Program-made: the position numbers and the translations under genes | Part shown: piece after piece, positions 1 to 8,421 of the stretch | How the letters are laid out: each line of letters begins with the position of its first letter | Position numbering within the stretch: position 1 is the first letter of the stretch | The notes under the pieces: generated by a model | Database searches by the model: none | What the model was told of the DNA's origin: nothing | What the model saw: only the letters and a program-made list of their open reading frames with translations | Source of the DNA: Bin87 sp965204685 | GTDB lineage: Bacteria > Chloroflexota > Dehalococcoidia > Lucifugimonadales > UBA3495 | Direction of reading: 5' to 3' | Length of the DNA: 64,000 bases | NCBI GenBank assembly: GCA_965204685.1 | Contig: OZ242004.1 | Location: 3,410,001 to 3,474,000, forward strand

Positions 1-1883
1 TTCACGGCGTCCGGGTCATCGGCGTCGACCGGATCCTCGGCTTCCGATTCCTGTGTGCCGCCGCCGGTGCTCAAGACCTGCTCCGCCTTGCTGCCGTCAC
101 GGTATACCGTGATTCCCTTGCATCCCAGGGTGTAGGCCGACCGGTAGGCTTCCGCCACGTCTTCGACCGTCGCCTCGCTGGGGAAGTTGATCGTCTTGGA
201 CACCGCGTTGTCCGTGTATTCCTGGAAGGCCGCCTGCATCCGCACGTGCCACCGGGGATCGATGTCGTGGGACACCCGGAACACGTTCTTGACCCATTCC
301 GGCACGTCCAGGTCCTCCAGGGAGCCGACGCTGGCCAGATGCTCCATTAGTTCCGGGGTGTAAAACCCTTCGTGACGAGCGACCGCTTCCAGGAAGGCGT
401 TGCCCTCCACCAGGCGGGTGTTGTCCATCACGTTCCGCACGTAGGACAGGGCGAACAGCGGCTCAATCCCGCTGGAGGCTCCCGCGATGATGCTGATCGT
501 TCCCGTGGGCGCGATGGTCACCGGCGCCGAGTTGCGCATGGGCGAGGAATCCGGTCCCTCGTTGTATGTACTGTTTTCCCATTCCGGGAAGGGGCCCCGG
601 GATTCGGCAAGTTCGCACGACGCCCGATAGGTCTCCTCCTGGATGAACTTCATTACTTCGCGGGCCAATTCCAGGGCCTCCACGCCGTCATAGCGCACAC
701 CCATCTGGATCAGCAGGTCCGACCATCCCATGACGCCCAGGCCGATGCGGCGGGTCCGCCGGCTCATGTCCGCGATTTCCTGGATCGGATAGTCGTTCAT
801 GTCGATCACGCTGTCCAGCATGTGCACCGCCGTCGTGATCACTTCACTCATCCGATCCCAGTCGACTTCAACGTCATCCGCCGTGTAACGGACCATCCGC
901 GCCAGGTTCAGCGAACCCAGGTTGCACGATTCGTAAGGTAGCAGCGGCTGCTCTCCGCACGGATTGGTCGACTCGATGTCCCCCAGCTGCGGGTTGGGAT
1001 TGTCGCGGTTGATCCGGTCCAGGAACACTATGCCGGGGTCGCCGGTGCGCCACGCCAACTCCGTCATCTGCTGAAAAACTTCCCCGGCGTTAAGCTGCCC
1101 CTCGACTTGCCCGGTGCGCGGATTCACGAGGTCGTATTCCTCGCCCTTTTCCGCCTTGACCATGAAGTCTTCCGTGACCGCCACCGAGATGTTGAAGTTG
1201 CTCAGGTGGGTTCCGTCCTCTTTGGACCTGATGAACCGGAGCACGTCGGGGTGCGTCACGTGCAGGATGCCCATGTTGGCGCCCCGGCGAGTGCCGCCCT
1301 GCTTGACCACGTCGGTCGCCGCATCGAAGGCGTTGATGAAACTCACCGGGCCCGACGCCACTCCCCCGGTGGAACCGACGACGTCGCCCTCCGGGCGCAG
1401 CCGCGAAAAGGCAAACCCGGTGCCGCCGCCGCTCTTGTGGATCAGCGCCGTCTCCTTCACCTTGGTGAAGATGGAATCCAGGGAGTCCTCCACCGGCAGC
1501 ACGAAGCACGCCGACAGTTGCTGCAGTTCACGCCCCGCGTTCATCAAGGTCGGCGAGTTGGGCAGGAACTCTAGCCGGCGCATTACCCGGTAGAAGCGCT
1601 CCTCCACCGCGGCGCGTTCTTCTTCGGTCGAGCCGTATTGCATCTCCGACCGGGACAGGTTGTGCGCTACCCGGCGAAACATTCCTTCCGGGTCTTCCAG
1701 CACGTTGCCTTCCCGGTCTTTGGAAAGATACCGACGCTGCAACACGACCCTCGCGTTATCCGTCAGGGTTCCGTTGCGATCGTTGTATTCGCCGGCTATA
1801 CCGGCTTCGACCATTGCGTCACGTATGCGTCGCCTCACCGAATCGACCCTGCCCACCGGTTCAATTCTCGTAGCCGTTGCCAC
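1..1883 (-). CDS. nrdJ: Adenosylcobalamin-dependent (class II) ribonucleotide reductase, partial
   Basis: Reduces ribonucleotides to deoxyribonucleotides in the cytoplasm using a B12-derived radical, so it works without oxygen dependence. About 627 residues are visible; the C-terminal end lies beyond base 1. The visible protein has NSPTLMNAG near residue 95, the redox cysteine in LSACFVLPVED, GGGTGFAFSRLRPEGD, the active-site block NPCGEQPLLPYESCNLGSLN, and PTGTISIIAGASSGIEP, all in the order expected for the NrdJ family. The start is a GTG with GGGAGG eight bases upstream; no better ATG lies near it. It follows two small unknown genes and nrdR on the same strand, which fits NrdR control of dNTP synthesis. 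The Zn-ribbon tail normal for this family would lie outside the window. Confidence 0.95.
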   Translation of the reverse strand, partial: MATATRIEPVGRVDSVRRRIRDAMVEAGIAGEYNDRNGTLTDNARVVLQRRYLSKDREGNVLEDPEGMFRRVAHNLSRSEMQYGSTEEERAAVEERFYRVMRRLEFLPNSPTLMNAGRELQQLSACFVLPVEDSLDSIFTKVKETALIHKSGGGTGFAFSRLRPEGDVVGSTGGVASGPVSFINAFDAATDVVKQGGTRRGANMGILHVTHPDVLRFIRSKEDGTHLSNFNISVAVTEDFMVKAEKGEEYDLVNPRTGQVEGQLNAGEVFQQMTELAWRTGDPGIVFLDRINRDNPNPQLGDIESTNPCGEQPLLPYESCNLGSLNLARMVRYTADDVEVDWDRMSEVITTAVHMLDSVIDMNDYPIQEIADMSRRTRRIGLGVMGWSDLLIQMGVRYDGVEALELAREVMKFIQEETYRASCELAESRGPFPEWENSTYNEGPDSSPMRNSAPVTIAPTGTISIIAGASSGIEPLFALSYVRNVMDNTRLVEGNAFLEAVARHEGFYTPELMEHLASVGSLEDLDVPEWVKNVFRVSHDIDPRWHVRMQAAFQEYTDNAVSKTINFPSEATVEDVAEAYRSAYTLGCKGITVYRDGSKAEQVLSTGGGTQESEAEDPVDADDPDAV

Positions 1884-1951
1884 AGCAAGTACCTCCCTCA
1901 AATTCAACTATATGGATCAAATTTATGATTGACAGATTAAGAACGACGATT

Positions 1952-1969
1952 TGCACGGGTTGCCGTGCA
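1952..1969. promoter_or_regulatory. Perfect inverted repeat upstream of nrdJ
   Basis: TGCACGG and CCGTGCA are perfect 7-base arms around a 4-base centre (GTTG). The element lies about 70 bases before the nrdJ start, in the gap after the 2063-2635 gene. No T-run follows on the minus strand, so it looks more like an operator or an mRNA leader hairpin than a terminator. It does not match the NrdR box consensus. Confidence 0.4.
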
Positions 1970-2062
1970 CCGTTGTAGTCTAAACCATCAACCCTCTCAC
2001 GCGCCGGGGTCTATCGAAATGATGCGGCGGGACGCCGGCGCACCAACGCCCCGCCTGAACGA

Positions 2063-2635
2063 TCAGATTGCCCCGACCTCGCTTTTCCTGCTTACTCCCT
2101 TCAGTCGTGCGGACAGGTCCAGATCGAACCGCAATCCCTTGTAGAAGTACAGCACCGGCGTCTCCCGCTCCGGCCGCAGGTCTAATCCGACCAACGCAGC
2201 CGTTGCGTCCTGCACGCGATGCCACATTCCTTCCTCGCCCGGCGTTCCCCTGGTGACCAGGCGCACCACCCCGGAGGTCATGCTTATGCCCAACCGGGTC
2301 AGCGTGTCCGCTATCAGGTCTGCGAAATCCCGCAGGGCTTCGTAGGCGTACTGGTGGCCCGCGGTCAGGCGCAGCGCCAGACCGGTGGGCGTGTTCCTGC
2401 AGTTGGTCACCGGAAATGCGGCTCGCAACCGTTGGGCAATCTTGGCTGCGGCCCCTTCCGGGCACGGGCCGCAGTGGATATCTACGTTGTAATGCACCGA
2501 ATGTTGCATTTCTTCAGGCTCCCGAGCGACAGGCTCATGCTGGAGTTGATTCGTCAGCATCCGACGCGGCGGAGCAACGCCCGCCGCCGTCGGCCGTCCA
2601 AGACGGTGGACGCTTTTACGCGATGAGGTCATCAT
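2063..2635 (-). CDS. Hypothetical protein
   Basis: I do not recognise this 190-residue protein. It has no signal peptide or membrane segment. The central part includes a short cysteine pair (HCGPCPEG) at about residues 54-61 and a mixed alpha/beta-looking C-terminal half. The long start at 2635 overlaps the upstream gene by 20 bases, and its GGGAGG sits directly against the ATG, which is too close. An internal ATG at 2509 (MQHSVHYNVDIHCGPCP) would give a 148-residue product and may be the real start. It lies between a second small gene and nrdJ on the same strand, so it could be part of the nrdR-nrdJ transcription unit. Function unknown. Confidence 0.55.
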   Translation of the reverse strand: MMTSSRKSVHRLGRPTAAGVAPPRRMLTNQLQHEPVAREPEEMQHSVHYNVDIHCGPCPEGAAAKIAQRLRAAFPVTNCRNTPTGLALRLTAGHQYAYEALRDFADLIADTLTRLGISMTSGVVRLVTRGTPGEEGMWHRVQDATAALVGLDLRPERETPVLYFYKGLRFDLDLSARLKGVSRKSEVGAI

Positions 2636-2873
2636 CCTCCCGCTGCGCCGGCAATGCCGCCCAGCAACTCACCAGGCACGCCCGGGCCTCTCGGTCCAGG
2701 TCATCCTGAAGCTCGGCAAAGGGGTTCGGAATCCACGAGTCGCCATTGTCCGCGTCGGCGGTTTCCCAGTCCGACGGGACCCACATCTTCCGCAGCATCT
2801 CCTCCATGTCGTGGACCCGGTTGTTGTGGGTCAACAGCCTTGTGAAGGCGGAGTATTGAACGCTGCTGCTCAT
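2616..2873 (-). CDS. Small hypothetical protein
   Basis: An 85-residue acidic protein without recognised domains. Residues about 20-60 carry several Trp and acidic residues (WVPSDWETADADNGDSW). I chose the ATG at 2873, which has AAGGGAGGTG about 13 bases upstream. A GTG at 2888 is in frame but overlaps that ribosome binding site and so cannot use it. Its 3' end overlaps the long form of the next gene, suggesting translational coupling. Function unknown. Confidence 0.5.
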   Translation of the reverse strand: MSSSVQYSAFTRLLTHNNRVHDMEEMLRKMWVPSDWETADADNGDSWIPNPFAELQDDLDREARACLVSCWAALPAQREDDDLIA

Positions 2874-3060
2874 GATGGTGTTTAACACCTCCCTTGGGGT
2901 TTGGTATGGCGAGCAGGTGGCAATTGCCCTTTTGGTTTGACCGGGACGACCGGCGATGGTGGCGATGCCGGAGCGCCCTTGAGTCCTTTGGTTGATACGC
3001 CTTGATGCGACCCACAGATCACGTCCCCATCAATGCCAGGCCTGAGCCGTGGTTCGCTTA

Positions 3061-3585
3061 TTAACCATCGCGCCGAGTGGTGCGGCGAGCTCGAGGCCTC
3101 CGGGTGGTAACCGCGGCCAGGCTCAGCAGCGGTTCCGGGCGCCCCTGTCGTAGAGAGCGGGCTTGTTCTTCGAAGTCGTCCGCTCCCTGAAAGTCGTAAT
3201 ACACCGACGCGTACCGCATGTACGCGACCTCGTCCAACGCGCGCAGTCGCTCCAGGACCATCAGTCCCAGGTCGCGGGATTTGACCACCCCACTGCCCAG
3301 GCGCTGGAGTTCCGTTTCAATGTCGTCCGCCAGGCGGTCAATATCCCGCCGGGGGATCGGCCTCCGGGTACACGCCATGTCGATCCCCGATACCAGCTTG
3401 ACCCGGCTGAATTCCTGGCGTCGCCCATCGCGCTTTTCTACTTGCAGCGCCGGCAATCTTACCTGTTCGTGAGTGGTGAACCGACGCCCGCAGGACAGGC
3501 ATTCCCGCCGCCTCCGGATACCGTGGTCGGCATCCCGCGAGTCGGTGACCTTGCTTTGCGCCGTTTCACAGTAAGGACATTTCAT
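3061..3585 (-). CDS. nrdR: Transcriptional repressor NrdR
   Basis: Zn-ribbon plus ATP-cone repressor of ribonucleotide reductase genes. It senses dATP/ATP and binds NrdR boxes. The N-terminus MKCPYCETAQSKVTDSRD and the second cysteine pair ECLSCGRRF give the four Zn ligands. The ATP-cone follows (VEKRDGRRQEFSRVKLVSG, residues about 49-67) and ends in the family motif YMRYASVYYDF. At 174 residues it is slightly longer than usual, through a basic Arg-rich tail. It lies between ftsZ and two small genes leading to nrdJ, and candidate operator sequences lie 44-90 bases upstream of its start. Confidence 0.96.
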   Translation of the reverse strand: MKCPYCETAQSKVTDSRDADHGIRRRRECLSCGRRFTTHEQVRLPALQVEKRDGRRQEFSRVKLVSGIDMACTRRPIPRRDIDRLADDIETELQRLGSGVVKSRDLGLMVLERLRALDEVAYMRYASVYYDFQGADDFEEQARSLRQGRPEPLLSLAAVTTRRPRARRTTRRDG

Positions 3586-3628
3586 GGGATTAGCTGCCTT
3601 TGGTCATTTTTTCAGACAGTTTTTGAAA

Positions 3629-3644
3629 TCGGCATATATTGTGT
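3629..3644 (-). promoter_or_regulatory. Candidate NrdR box upstream of nrdR
   Basis: On the minus strand the sequence begins ACACAATATAT, identical to the first 11 positions of the general NrdR box consensus (acaCwAtATaTwGtgt). The right half (GCCGA) is degenerate, so it scores 12 of 16 by eye. It lies 44-59 bases before the nrdR start codon, where it could mediate autoregulation. Confidence 0.4.
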
Positions 3645-3658
3645 TTTTGCGCCCGAAA

Positions 3659-3673
3659 ACTACAATCTGTAGT
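3659..3673. promoter_or_regulatory. Perfect palindrome upstream of nrdR
   Basis: ACTACA and TGTAGT form perfect 6-base arms around a 3-base centre. Its centre is about 30 bases, roughly three helical turns, from the candidate NrdR box. NrdR boxes often occur as phased pairs, so this may be a divergent second box or a site for another regulator. Its match to the NrdR consensus is poor. Confidence 0.35.
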
Positions 3674-3778
3674 AGTCAGGATTATACCGACCCCGATTCC
3701 GGTTCGCACGGTTCCAGCCGTCATAATTTCCGCCGGATTTTCCGAGATTTCCGACGTACCAAACGTGAAGGCACAAAA

Positions 3779-3813
3779 TTTGGCCCCCTCTTCTCTTGGA
3801 AGAGGGGGCCAAA
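3779..3813 (-). terminator. Rho-independent terminator of ftsZ
   Basis: Fifteen-base perfect arms (TTTGGCCCCCTCTTC and its complement) around a 5-base loop, 20 bases beyond the ftsZ stop. On the minus strand the stem is followed by TTTTG. It should separate the rsmH-ftsA-ftsZ unit from nrdR. Confidence 0.85.
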
Positions 3814-3833
3814 GAGACCGGAGAGGGATTGGT

Positions 3834-4976
3834 CTAGCGATAGAATCCCCGGCGATTCTGGCGGTTCTGCAGGAACGTCGGGAGTTCGTAATCCCTTCTT
3901 TCCGGGACTTCCATCTCGTTCAGCAACTTGGCGATGTCGTCTTCCGGGGTCTCTATCGTCGCGGGGAAATCCGCCGCCACCATCGTCATCTTCACCTCAT
4001 CATCCAGCCGGGCATCCCGGTTGGTTCCGAAGATGATGTTGGCGTTGGGGTCGGCCAGATCCTCCACCACCGTAGCAGCCTCCTGAACCTCCTGGAGGGA
4101 CAGGCTGCTGCCGCCGGTCAGGACGAACAGGATCCGCCTCGATCCTTCCAGTGAGATGTCCAGCAGCGGGCTTGAGATGCACTGCCGGGCCGCTTCCCTG
4201 GCCCGTCCTTCACCTTGTCCACGGCCAATAGACAGCCAGGCCTGTCCAGCGCCCGAGAGGATCGTCTTCACGTCAGCGAAGTCCACGTTGATCTCGCCGG
4301 GCACGGTCACCACCTCAGCGATGGCGCTGATCCCCTGGTGCAATACGGAGTCGGCCAGCTTCAGCGCGTCTTCCCACGAGTACGAATCGGTCTGATCCTC
4401 GTTGATCGCCAGCAACCGATCGTTGGGAATGACGATCATGGTGTCGACATGGTTCTGCAGTCGTTCCAAGCCCTCCTCAGCGTTTTTGCGCCGCATCTGG
4501 GCCTCGAAACCGAACGGCCGGCTCACTACCGCAACGGTCAGCGCCCCCGTTTCCTTGGCGATCTGCGCCACCACCGGGGCAGCCCCGGTGCCGGTGCCGC
4601 CGCCCATGCCAACCGCCAGGAACACCATGTCCGCGCCGCTCACCGCCTGCTGGATTTCAGTCCGGGACTCTTCAGCCGCCTGGCGACCCAGTTCGGGCTG
4701 CGCGCCGGCTCCCAGTCCGCGCGTCAGGTTGCGTCCCATGGCAATGCGGTAGTGAACGTCGCACCTGGACAGGTGCTGGGCGTCGGTGTTCAGCGCGTAA
4801 TATTCGACCACCGGCAGTTTTTCTTTATACATCCGGCTCACCGCGTTGGAGCCGCCGCCGCCCACGCCAAGCACTTTTATCAGCGGTACCCCCCGTCCGA
4901 TCTCGGGTATCAGGCCGTCGGTTTCATCAAAGCCTTCGGCTGGCTCCCATGACGCAGAGTTATCGGGAAATATCAT
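3834..4976 (-). CDS. ftsZ: Cell division GTPase FtsZ
   Basis: Tubulin homologue that polymerises into the Z-ring at the division site. The 380-residue protein has the nucleotide-binding loop VLGVGGGGSNAV, the tubulin signature GMGGGTGTGAAPVVA, NTDAQ, and the T7-loop region (NVDFADVKTIL) needed for GTP hydrolysis in the polymer. The C-terminal linker is short and ends ELPTFLQNRQNRRGFYR, which keeps an LPTFLQ-like partner-binding peptide. I use the ATG at 4976, which has AGGAGG ten bases upstream. A TTG at 5030 adds 18 residues but has no ribosome binding site. FtsA lies 102 bases upstream on the same strand and a strong terminator follows. Confidence 0.96.
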   Translation of the reverse strand: MIFPDNSASWEPAEGFDETDGLIPEIGRGVPLIKVLGVGGGGSNAVSRMYKEKLPVVEYYALNTDAQHLSRCDVHYRIAMGRNLTRGLGAGAQPELGRQAAEESRTEIQQAVSGADMVFLAVGMGGGTGTGAAPVVAQIAKETGALTVAVVSRPFGFEAQMRRKNAEEGLERLQNHVDTMIVIPNDRLLAINEDQTDSYSWEDALKLADSVLHQGISAIAEVVTVPGEINVDFADVKTILSGAGQAWLSIGRGQGEGRAREAARQCISSPLLDISLEGSRRILFVLTGGSSLSLQEVQEAATVVEDLADPNANIIFGTNRDARLDDEVKMTMVAADFPATIETPEDDIAKLLNEMEVPERRDYELPTFLQNRQNRRGFYR

Positions 4977-5078
4977 CGTCCTTTCGCCTCCTGTTATTGT
5001 TGCTGTTTTTGGGTTTTCGCGGGTTGTCAAACCGTGCCGGCTTGCCTGCCTTGCGGCGCGCGTCCGGTGATGATTGGC

Positions 5079-6371
5079 CTATTCGTCTTCCGGTTCCGCT
5101 TCAGCAGCGGCTCGTCGCGAGCCGGAGCGGGCGAACGGACGCCGGAAAAGGGCCGCCGGCGACCAGTTCCTCTCTCCGGAACCCCGGGGGCGCTCCTGGT
5201 CCGGCCGGTTCCGGTGCTTGACCGCCCACTGCAGGGCGCCCAATACGGCGGAAAATTCCGGCTGTCGCAGCGATTCCGGCAATCCCGCGTACCAGATCGG
5301 CATCCCCACGCGCACCTCGGTCCGCAAGCCGCGGGTGGCCATTTCCGCCAGTCCGGGCATGCGGGATACGCCGCCCGTCAACACGACCCCTCCCGGCGGC
5401 ATCGAGCCCATCTCCGCCTTGTACAGTTCCTCGCTGATCAGCTTGAGTATCTGGAGCGAACGCAGATACAGCGGCTCACACAGCTCACGCCGCAACACCA
5501 TCCGCCTCGGCTGCACCTGGGTCGCCGGGATCAGCACCTCTTCGTTCGGCGCAATTGCGTTGGGAAGCGCGTGACCAAACTGTACCTTCAGGTCCTCCGC
5601 CATCTGGTACGGAATGCGCATCGCCACCGCCAGGTCGCGGGTCAGCTGATTGCCTCCTACCGGCACCACCGAAGAGAAGATCGGCGTCCCTTCGCGGTAA
5701 ACCGTTGTCTTGATGGTCCCGGCTCCAATGTCAACGGCCGCCACTCCCATCTCGCGCTCGTCCGCGGTCAGCACCCCCTCGGCTGAGGCCAGCGGGTGGG
5801 CTATCAAGCCCGCGACCCGCGCCTTGCACGACTGCAACGCCCGCACGGTGTTCCCCAGCGGCACGGACGTGCCGCGCACGATGTGGGCCTCCAACTGCAA
5901 TTCGTTGGTGTCCAGTCCGGTTGGATTGCGCACCCCGGTCATTCCGTCCAGCCGGTATCGCATGGGGATCATGTGCAGGGTTTGCGTGCTCCGATTGTCC
6001 AGTTGTTGTTCCAGGTTCCCGGAGGCGCTGCTTATCAGCGCACGCAGCCGCTGCTCGGTGATCGTCACCACCTCCTCACCGCTTCCCAACATCTCCGTCG
6101 AGTTGACGCTGACCAGATGGTCGCCGTTGACTACCACGTAATACCGGTCCACAGGATTACGGCCCACGAAACGCAGGCACTCTTCCATGCTCTCCTGCAG
6201 GCTGTTCTTGACCTCGCCAAAATCGTCAATTACGCCCTGCTGGACACCGTGAGACGGAGCCACCCCGGTACCCAGCGGCTTCAGTTCCCCTTCAGTACCC
6301 AGCCGAGCAACGATGGAAACAATCTTGTTGGTGCCTATGTCAACGGCGGCGTACATCGATTCCTGTGGCAT
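5079..6371 (-). CDS. ftsA: Cell division protein FtsA
   Basis: Actin-fold ATPase that tethers FtsZ filaments to the membrane. The 430-residue protein shows the phosphate-1 loop (AAVDIGTNKIVSIVA), the family segment GVQQGVIDDF, the SHS2-containing 1C region, phosphate-2 (AAVDIGAGTIKTTVY) and the adenosine motif VVLTGGVSRMPGL. The C-terminus is rich in Arg (FRRPFARSGSRRAAA), plausible for a membrane-binding tail, but is not a clear amphipathic helix. The start at 6371 has GAGG ten bases upstream; a longer open frame to 6554 would overlap rsmH and adds unrelated sequence. It lies between rsmH and ftsZ. Confidence 0.94.
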   Translation of the reverse strand: MPQESMYAAVDIGTNKIVSIVARLGTEGELKPLGTGVAPSHGVQQGVIDDFGEVKNSLQESMEECLRFVGRNPVDRYYVVVNGDHLVSVNSTEMLGSGEEVVTITEQRLRALISSASGNLEQQLDNRSTQTLHMIPMRYRLDGMTGVRNPTGLDTNELQLEAHIVRGTSVPLGNTVRALQSCKARVAGLIAHPLASAEGVLTADEREMGVAAVDIGAGTIKTTVYREGTPIFSSVVPVGGNQLTRDLAVAMRIPYQMAEDLKVQFGHALPNAIAPNEEVLIPATQVQPRRMVLRRELCEPLYLRSLQILKLISEELYKAEMGSMPPGGVVLTGGVSRMPGLAEMATRGLRTEVRVGMPIWYAGLPESLRQPEFSAVLGALQWAVKHRNRPDQERPRGSGERNWSPAALFRRPFARSGSRRAAAEAEPEDE

Positions 6372-6435
6372 GGTGGCGTTACCTCGGTCGAACGTGGTTA
6401 TGAAAGGGAAACTATGATCGCTTGCGCGCGGCGGA

Positions 6436-7458
6436 TCAGATGCGTTCCACCGCCCTGAGGCGCGCGCTCCGGCTGCGCGGGTTGTTGTCTGTTTCTGTGG
6501 CGGACGGACGAACCACGCGCCGCCGGGCGAACCGCACCGTCGGCTGGTGATCACACGCGCAAACGGGCAACTCCGGCGGACAGATACACTGCGCCGCTTC
6601 CCGGTCCATCCAGGACTTGACCAGCCGGTCTTCCAGGCTGTGGTAACTGATCACCACCAACCGCCCGCCCGGTCTCAACATCCCCGGCGCGGCGTCCAGA
6701 CCGGCCTGCAGGTGCATCAACTCCTCGTTGACCGCGATTCGCAGCGCCTGGAACGTTCTCGTCGCTGGATGCCGGCCCCCCCGGCGCCCGCCTAGGGCTC
6801 TGGCAACCACCGAGGCTAGGCGACCCGTCGTGTTGATGGGCCGAGCCGCGACGATGGCCCGAGCGACCGCGCGGCTGCGGCGTTCTTCTCCGTAGCGGAA
6901 GATTATGTCGGCCAACTCGCGCTCGTCGGCATGGTTCAGCAAGTCGGCAGCCGTCGATCCTACGGTGTCGTACCGCATGTCCAGGGGCTCGTCCCGCTGG
7001 AATGAAAACCCGTATCCCGCAGCGTCAACCTGGCGGGAGGAAAACCCCAGGTCCAGCAAAACGCCATCGACACGGGCGATGCCGGCCTGCTGCGCCAGGT
7101 CGCTCATGTCGGCGTAGTTGCCCTGCACGATCCGCGCGCGATCCCCATAGCCGATCAGCCGGCGGCGGGCCGCATCCACCGACCGCGGGTCGCGGTCTAT
7201 TCCCAGGACAACCCCGTTGGGTCCCGATGCGTCAAGGATCGCCGCCGAATGCCCGCCCTCTCCAACCGTGCCATCGAGATAGACCCTTCCAGGGCTCACC
7301 GACAGCCATTCCACAGTCTCCGCAACCAGCGCCGGAGTGTGATGAACGGCCTCGTCCCCGTCCGCGCGTGTTGAGAAGGTCAGAGTCGGCAATCCGCCCA
7401 ACACTGAACCAACCGACACCACAATCGAAGCCGGTATGTGCATTGCCGCCAATGTCAT
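6436..7458 (-). CDS. rsmH: 16S rRNA (cytosine-1402-N4)-methyltransferase
   Basis: S-adenosylmethionine-dependent methyltransferase of the MraW/RsmH family acting on 16S rRNA. It has the substrate-entry motif VHHTPALVAETVEWL, the AdoMet loop LDGTVGEGGHSAAIL, GIDRDPRSV, VLLDLGFSSRQVD, and the C-terminal SYHSLEDRLVK. The N-terminal 38 residues before VHHTP are not typical, so the true start may be a later codon; ATG 7458, GTG 7461 and ATG 7443 are all possible, and none has a strong ribosome binding site. It heads the rsmH-ftsA-ftsZ run, but no mraZ, ftsL, ftsI or mur gene is present. Confidence 0.94.
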   Translation of the reverse strand: MTLAAMHIPASIVVSVGSVLGGLPTLTFSTRADGDEAVHHTPALVAETVEWLSVSPGRVYLDGTVGEGGHSAAILDASGPNGVVLGIDRDPRSVDAARRRLIGYGDRARIVQGNYADMSDLAQQAGIARVDGVLLDLGFSSRQVDAAGYGFSFQRDEPLDMRYDTVGSTAADLLNHADERELADIIFRYGEERRSRAVARAIVAARPINTTGRLASVVARALGGRRGGRHPATRTFQALRIAVNEELMHLQAGLDAAPGMLRPGGRLVVISYHSLEDRLVKSWMDREAAQCICPPELPVCACDHQPTVRFARRRVVRPSATETDNNPRSRSARLRAVERI

Positions 7459-7800
7459 CACTTACCCACTATGAATCCACTATCCGCAGAGACGCGCGTA
7501 ACCCACGCTTGGTATATGCGCCCCAACGTGGCTGGGAATTTAACAAATGGGTCTGTGCCGGTGCCTGCTTTTGGAAATGCGAAATTAATCCAATTTTTTC
7601 AAAAAGTACAAATTTTTCCGGGTATCACAGCAGATGACCGCCGGCTGAGAAGCCCCACAGTAGAGTGGCCGGGGGTTTACCCGCACGACGTTGGGACCGC
7701 GCTCCAGTCACTCATCACCGATTTTCCGCGCCTCAACCCGGATTGGCTTTGCTGCGCTGTGATACGATTCGATACCGAAGGCACTTCGTCACGACCCGCC
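7459..7800. other. Divergent intergenic region between rsmH and a membrane protein gene
   Basis: No convincing gene lies here. It contains an AT-rich stretch at about 7540-7620, unlike the flanks, which probably holds the rsmH promoter on the minus strand (TTGTAC followed 16 bases later by ATTAAT is the best, weak, candidate). An open frame extends into it from the plus-strand gene but begins without a ribosome binding site. Confidence 0.4.
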
Positions 7801-8406
7801 ATGGATAATGCCCCGTCATTCTTGTCCCACGTCCGGGGAGTAGAACTGCTCCCTGGCGAACACGTGGCCGCGTTCCTCGACGCGGAACAAGGCCTGACGC
7901 CCGAACCCACGCCCTCCGGCCGGCTCCTGGTGGCGACGAACCGCCGGATCATCGCGGTGACGGAGGAAGGACCTACCCGGGTTGTGCAGATGTTCGCCGC
8001 CGACACCCTGACCGCGGTCAGCGTGCGCAACGACGCCCGGCGCGGCCTCTCCTGGAAACAGTGGGCAACCCTTTTGGCAGGCAGCGTTGTGGCTTATTTC
8101 CTGCTGGCCTATTGGTTGGTAGACCGCCTACCCGACGTGGTCATACCGGTCATCAACCTGCACGTCATGGCGGCCGTGCTGATGGTCCTCATCGTGCTGC
8201 TGGGCTGGATCATCTGGCGCAGCCTGACCGACTCCGGCGGCAGCATGATCCGCATCGACGGATACAACTGGAACGTTGAGGCGCCTTGCACCGCCGGCAA
8301 CGCTGACCTCATGGCCTTCGCCGGCATTGTCCTCCGGTCCCGGTCGCCATCCGCTCCAGGCCCGGAACAGCCGACGGTCCGTGAGGTCAGCGCGACGGAG
8401 TCCTGA
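7801..8406 (+). CDS. Hypothetical membrane protein with PH-like N-terminal domain
   Basis: A 201-residue protein. The first 100 residues resemble short bacterial PH-like domains: LLPGEHVAAFLDAEQG, then GRLLVATNRRIIAVTEE, the beta-strand pattern typical of such domains. Two membrane segments follow at about residues 85-103 and 115-135 (WATLLAGSVVAYFLLAYWLV and a second Leu/Val-rich stretch), then a beta-rich tail. I start at ATG 7801; the frame continues upstream into the intergenic region with atypical sequence. It converges on tsaD with 15 bases between stops. Exact role unknown. Confidence 0.65.
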   Translation: MDNAPSFLSHVRGVELLPGEHVAAFLDAEQGLTPEPTPSGRLLVATNRRIIAVTEEGPTRVVQMFAADTLTAVSVRNDARRGLSWKQWATLLAGSVVAYFLLAYWLVDRLPDVVIPVINLHVMAAVLMVLIVLLGWIIWRSLTDSGGSMIRIDGYNWNVEAPCTAGNADLMAFAGIVLRSRSPSAPGPEQPTVREVSATES

Positions 8407-8421
8407 AGCGGTGATCTTGAG

